Of a DNA stretch of 13,168 nt, positions 12,309 through 13,168 are shown piece after piece; positions within the stretch are counted from its first letter, which is position 1, and every line of letters starts with the position of its first letter. The translations under genes and the position numbers were made by a program. Below the pieces are notes generated by a model. It worked only from the letters and a program-made list of their open reading frames with translations. It made no database searches and had not been told where the DNA came from. Origin of the DNA: Desulfobacterales bacterium (GTDB lineage: Bacteria > Desulfobacterota > Desulfobacteria > Desulfobacterales > RPRI01); NCBI GenBank assembly GCA_030689795.1, contig JAUYEO010000316.1:1-13168 (forward strand), written 5' to 3'.

Positions 12309-12539
12309 GTTTCTGGTTCATAGTTTCTGGTTCCTGGTTAAAAAACAATAAACCGGAGCTGTTGCAAGATTGAAGCTCCCCGCAGCAAGCTACGGGGAAT
12401 CTTCGACCGTAGGGAATAGCGTCTATTTTTAATTCGCTCGCTAACCCCGCCGCAAGCAGCGGGGAATGCGCTCGCTGTTTCGGTTCAAATGTTCAAAAAG
12501 AGAGCTATCTGACCAACCAGAAACCAGAGACAAGAAACT
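12309..12539. repeat. Composite palindromic element between mce and the mutase gene
   Basis: Outer arms are inverted copies of the CCAGAAAC family: GTTTCTGGTTCATAGTTTCT and onward (12309-12339) against AACCAGAAACCAGAGACAAG and onward (12515-12539). Inside are two hairpins of similar design. The first has TCCCCG, C, AGC, AA, GCT, A, CGGGGA (12377-12398) with an outer GAAG/CTTC pair (12372-12375/12401-12404). The second has CCCCGC, C, GC, AA, GC, A, GCGGGG (12445-12464). CGCTCGCT occurs as a direct repeat on both sides of the second hairpin (from 12434 and from 12469). No coding frame of note is present. Confidence 0.75.
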
Positions 12540-12569
12540 AAAAAACAAAGGTTTTAAAGGAGCAAAGAG

Positions 12570-13168
12570 ATGTCTGATATAAAAAAATGGGCTGAACTTG
12601 GAGCAAAAGAGATTAAAAAACCTGTTGAATCCCTTAACTGGAAAACTCCTGAAGGGATCCTTGTAAAACCTCTTTATACCGCCGAGGACCTTGAAGGGCT
12701 GGAGTTTGTGAATTCTCTCCCGGGATTTTATCCTTATGTGAGAGGGGTCAAGGCGACAATGTACTCCGGAAGACCCTGGACGGTGAGGCAGTATGCAGGC
12801 TTTTCAACAGCAAAGGATTCGAACGCATTTTACCGGAGAAATCTTGCCGGCGGGCAGAAAGGACTTTCCGTTGCCTTCGACCTTGCCACACACAGAGGCT
12901 ACGATTCGGATCACCCGAGAGTTGTAGGCGATATTGGTAAGGCAGGTGTTGCCGTTGATTCGGTTGAGGACATGAAGATCCTTTTTGACCAGATCCCCCT
13001 TGACGAGATGTCCGTCTCGATGACAATGAACGGCGCTGTTCTCCCCATACTTGCCGGTTATATAGTGGCAGCCGAGGAGCAGGGGGTTACTCAGGATAAA
13101 TTGAACGGAACAATCCAGAACGATATATTGAAAGAATATCTTACAAGAAACACCTATATCTATCCTCC
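12570..13168 (+). CDS. scpA: Methylmalonyl-CoA mutase large subunit (5' part only)
   Basis: The first 199 codons of an adenosylcobalamin-dependent mutase that interconverts (R)-methylmalonyl-CoA and succinyl-CoA; the gene continues past the right edge. Conserved substrate-domain TIM-barrel blocks are present: MYSGRPWTVRQYAGFSTA at 64-81, NAFYRRNLAGGQKGLSVAFD at 85-104, LATHRGYDSDHPRVVGDIG at 105-123, SVSMTMNGAVLPILA at 148-162 and GTIQNDILKEYLTRNTYIYP at 180-199. In this family the TYSGF/TVRQYAGF block lines the CoA channel. AAGGAG lies seven bases before the ATG, a strong site. The B12-binding domain would be in the missing part or a separate gene, so single-chain versus split form cannot be decided. 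With mce upstream it forms the propionate/methylmalonyl pathway. Confidence 0.96.
   Translation, partial: MSDIKKWAELGAKEIKKPVESLNWKTPEGILVKPLYTAEDLEGLEFVNSLPGFYPYVRGVKATMYSGRPWTVRQYAGFSTAKDSNAFYRRNLAGGQKGLSVAFDLATHRGYDSDHPRVVGDIGKAGVAVDSVEDMKILFDQIPLDEMSVSMTMNGAVLPILAGYIVAAEEQGVTQDKLNGTIQNDILKEYLTRNTYIYP

Noticed and set aside
12361..12470. The paired CCCCG hairpins as a CRISPR array
   Set aside because: Only two non-identical hairpin units, no regular spacer length and no cas genes; a palindromic intergenic element explains them better.
12748..13026. 92-residue minus-strand frame over the mutase gene
   Set aside because: Antisense to highly conserved mutase blocks; no family resemblance.

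Overview
The window looks like an ordinary housekeeping stretch of a Gram-negative anaerobe. My best guess is a member of the Desulfobacterota (former Deltaproteobacteria). The grounds are inference: a GatCAB-type amidotransferase, an endonuclease-type MutL, the methylmalonyl-CoA epimerase/mutase pair, an outer-membrane beta-barrel protein, a CbiM metal importer, and gaps filled with short palindromic and CCAGAAAC-type repeats. I see no phage, IS transposase, CRISPR array, rRNA or tRNA gene, and no convincing new multi-gene system.

Left part (1-1906, minus strand): a CBS-CBS-ACT regulatory protein, two hairpin terminators, then an outer-membrane protein followed 79 bp later by the start of cbiM (cobalt/nickel ECF transporter), which runs off the window. 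The last two probably form a metal-uptake unit.

A 393-bp AT-rich gap (1907-2299) separates the divergent blocks. It holds a promoter candidate for each side, an 11-bp perfect inverted repeat and a decayed short reading frame.

Right part (2300-13168, plus strand): argS, a membrane-anchored SPOR protein, gatC, gatA, a 58-codon small gene, mutL, tgt, a NifU-domain Fe-S scaffold, a PLP aminotransferase, methylmalonyl-CoA epimerase and the start of the methylmalonyl-CoA mutase large subunit. All are co-directional. The first six are closely spaced (gaps under 100 bp) and mix translation (argS, gatCA), cell envelope (SPOR) and mismatch repair (mutL). A 228-bp repeat-rich gap precedes tgt, and a 268-bp composite palindromic element precedes the mutase. 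The epimerase and mutase interconvert methylmalonyl-CoA and succinyl-CoA. The mutase needs cobalamin, so cobalt import by CbiM at the other end of the window is metabolically consistent, though no regulatory link is visible.

The most noteworthy signals are in the non-coding DNA. At least six kinds of short repeat fill the gaps. One G/C palindromic element lies in frame within the mutL linker. A 21-bp repeat overlaps the nominal start of the SPOR gene, whose best ribosome-binding site sits before an AUU codon. Several housekeeping genes start at an ATG that has no Shine-Dalgarno sequence and lies just downstream of repeats.
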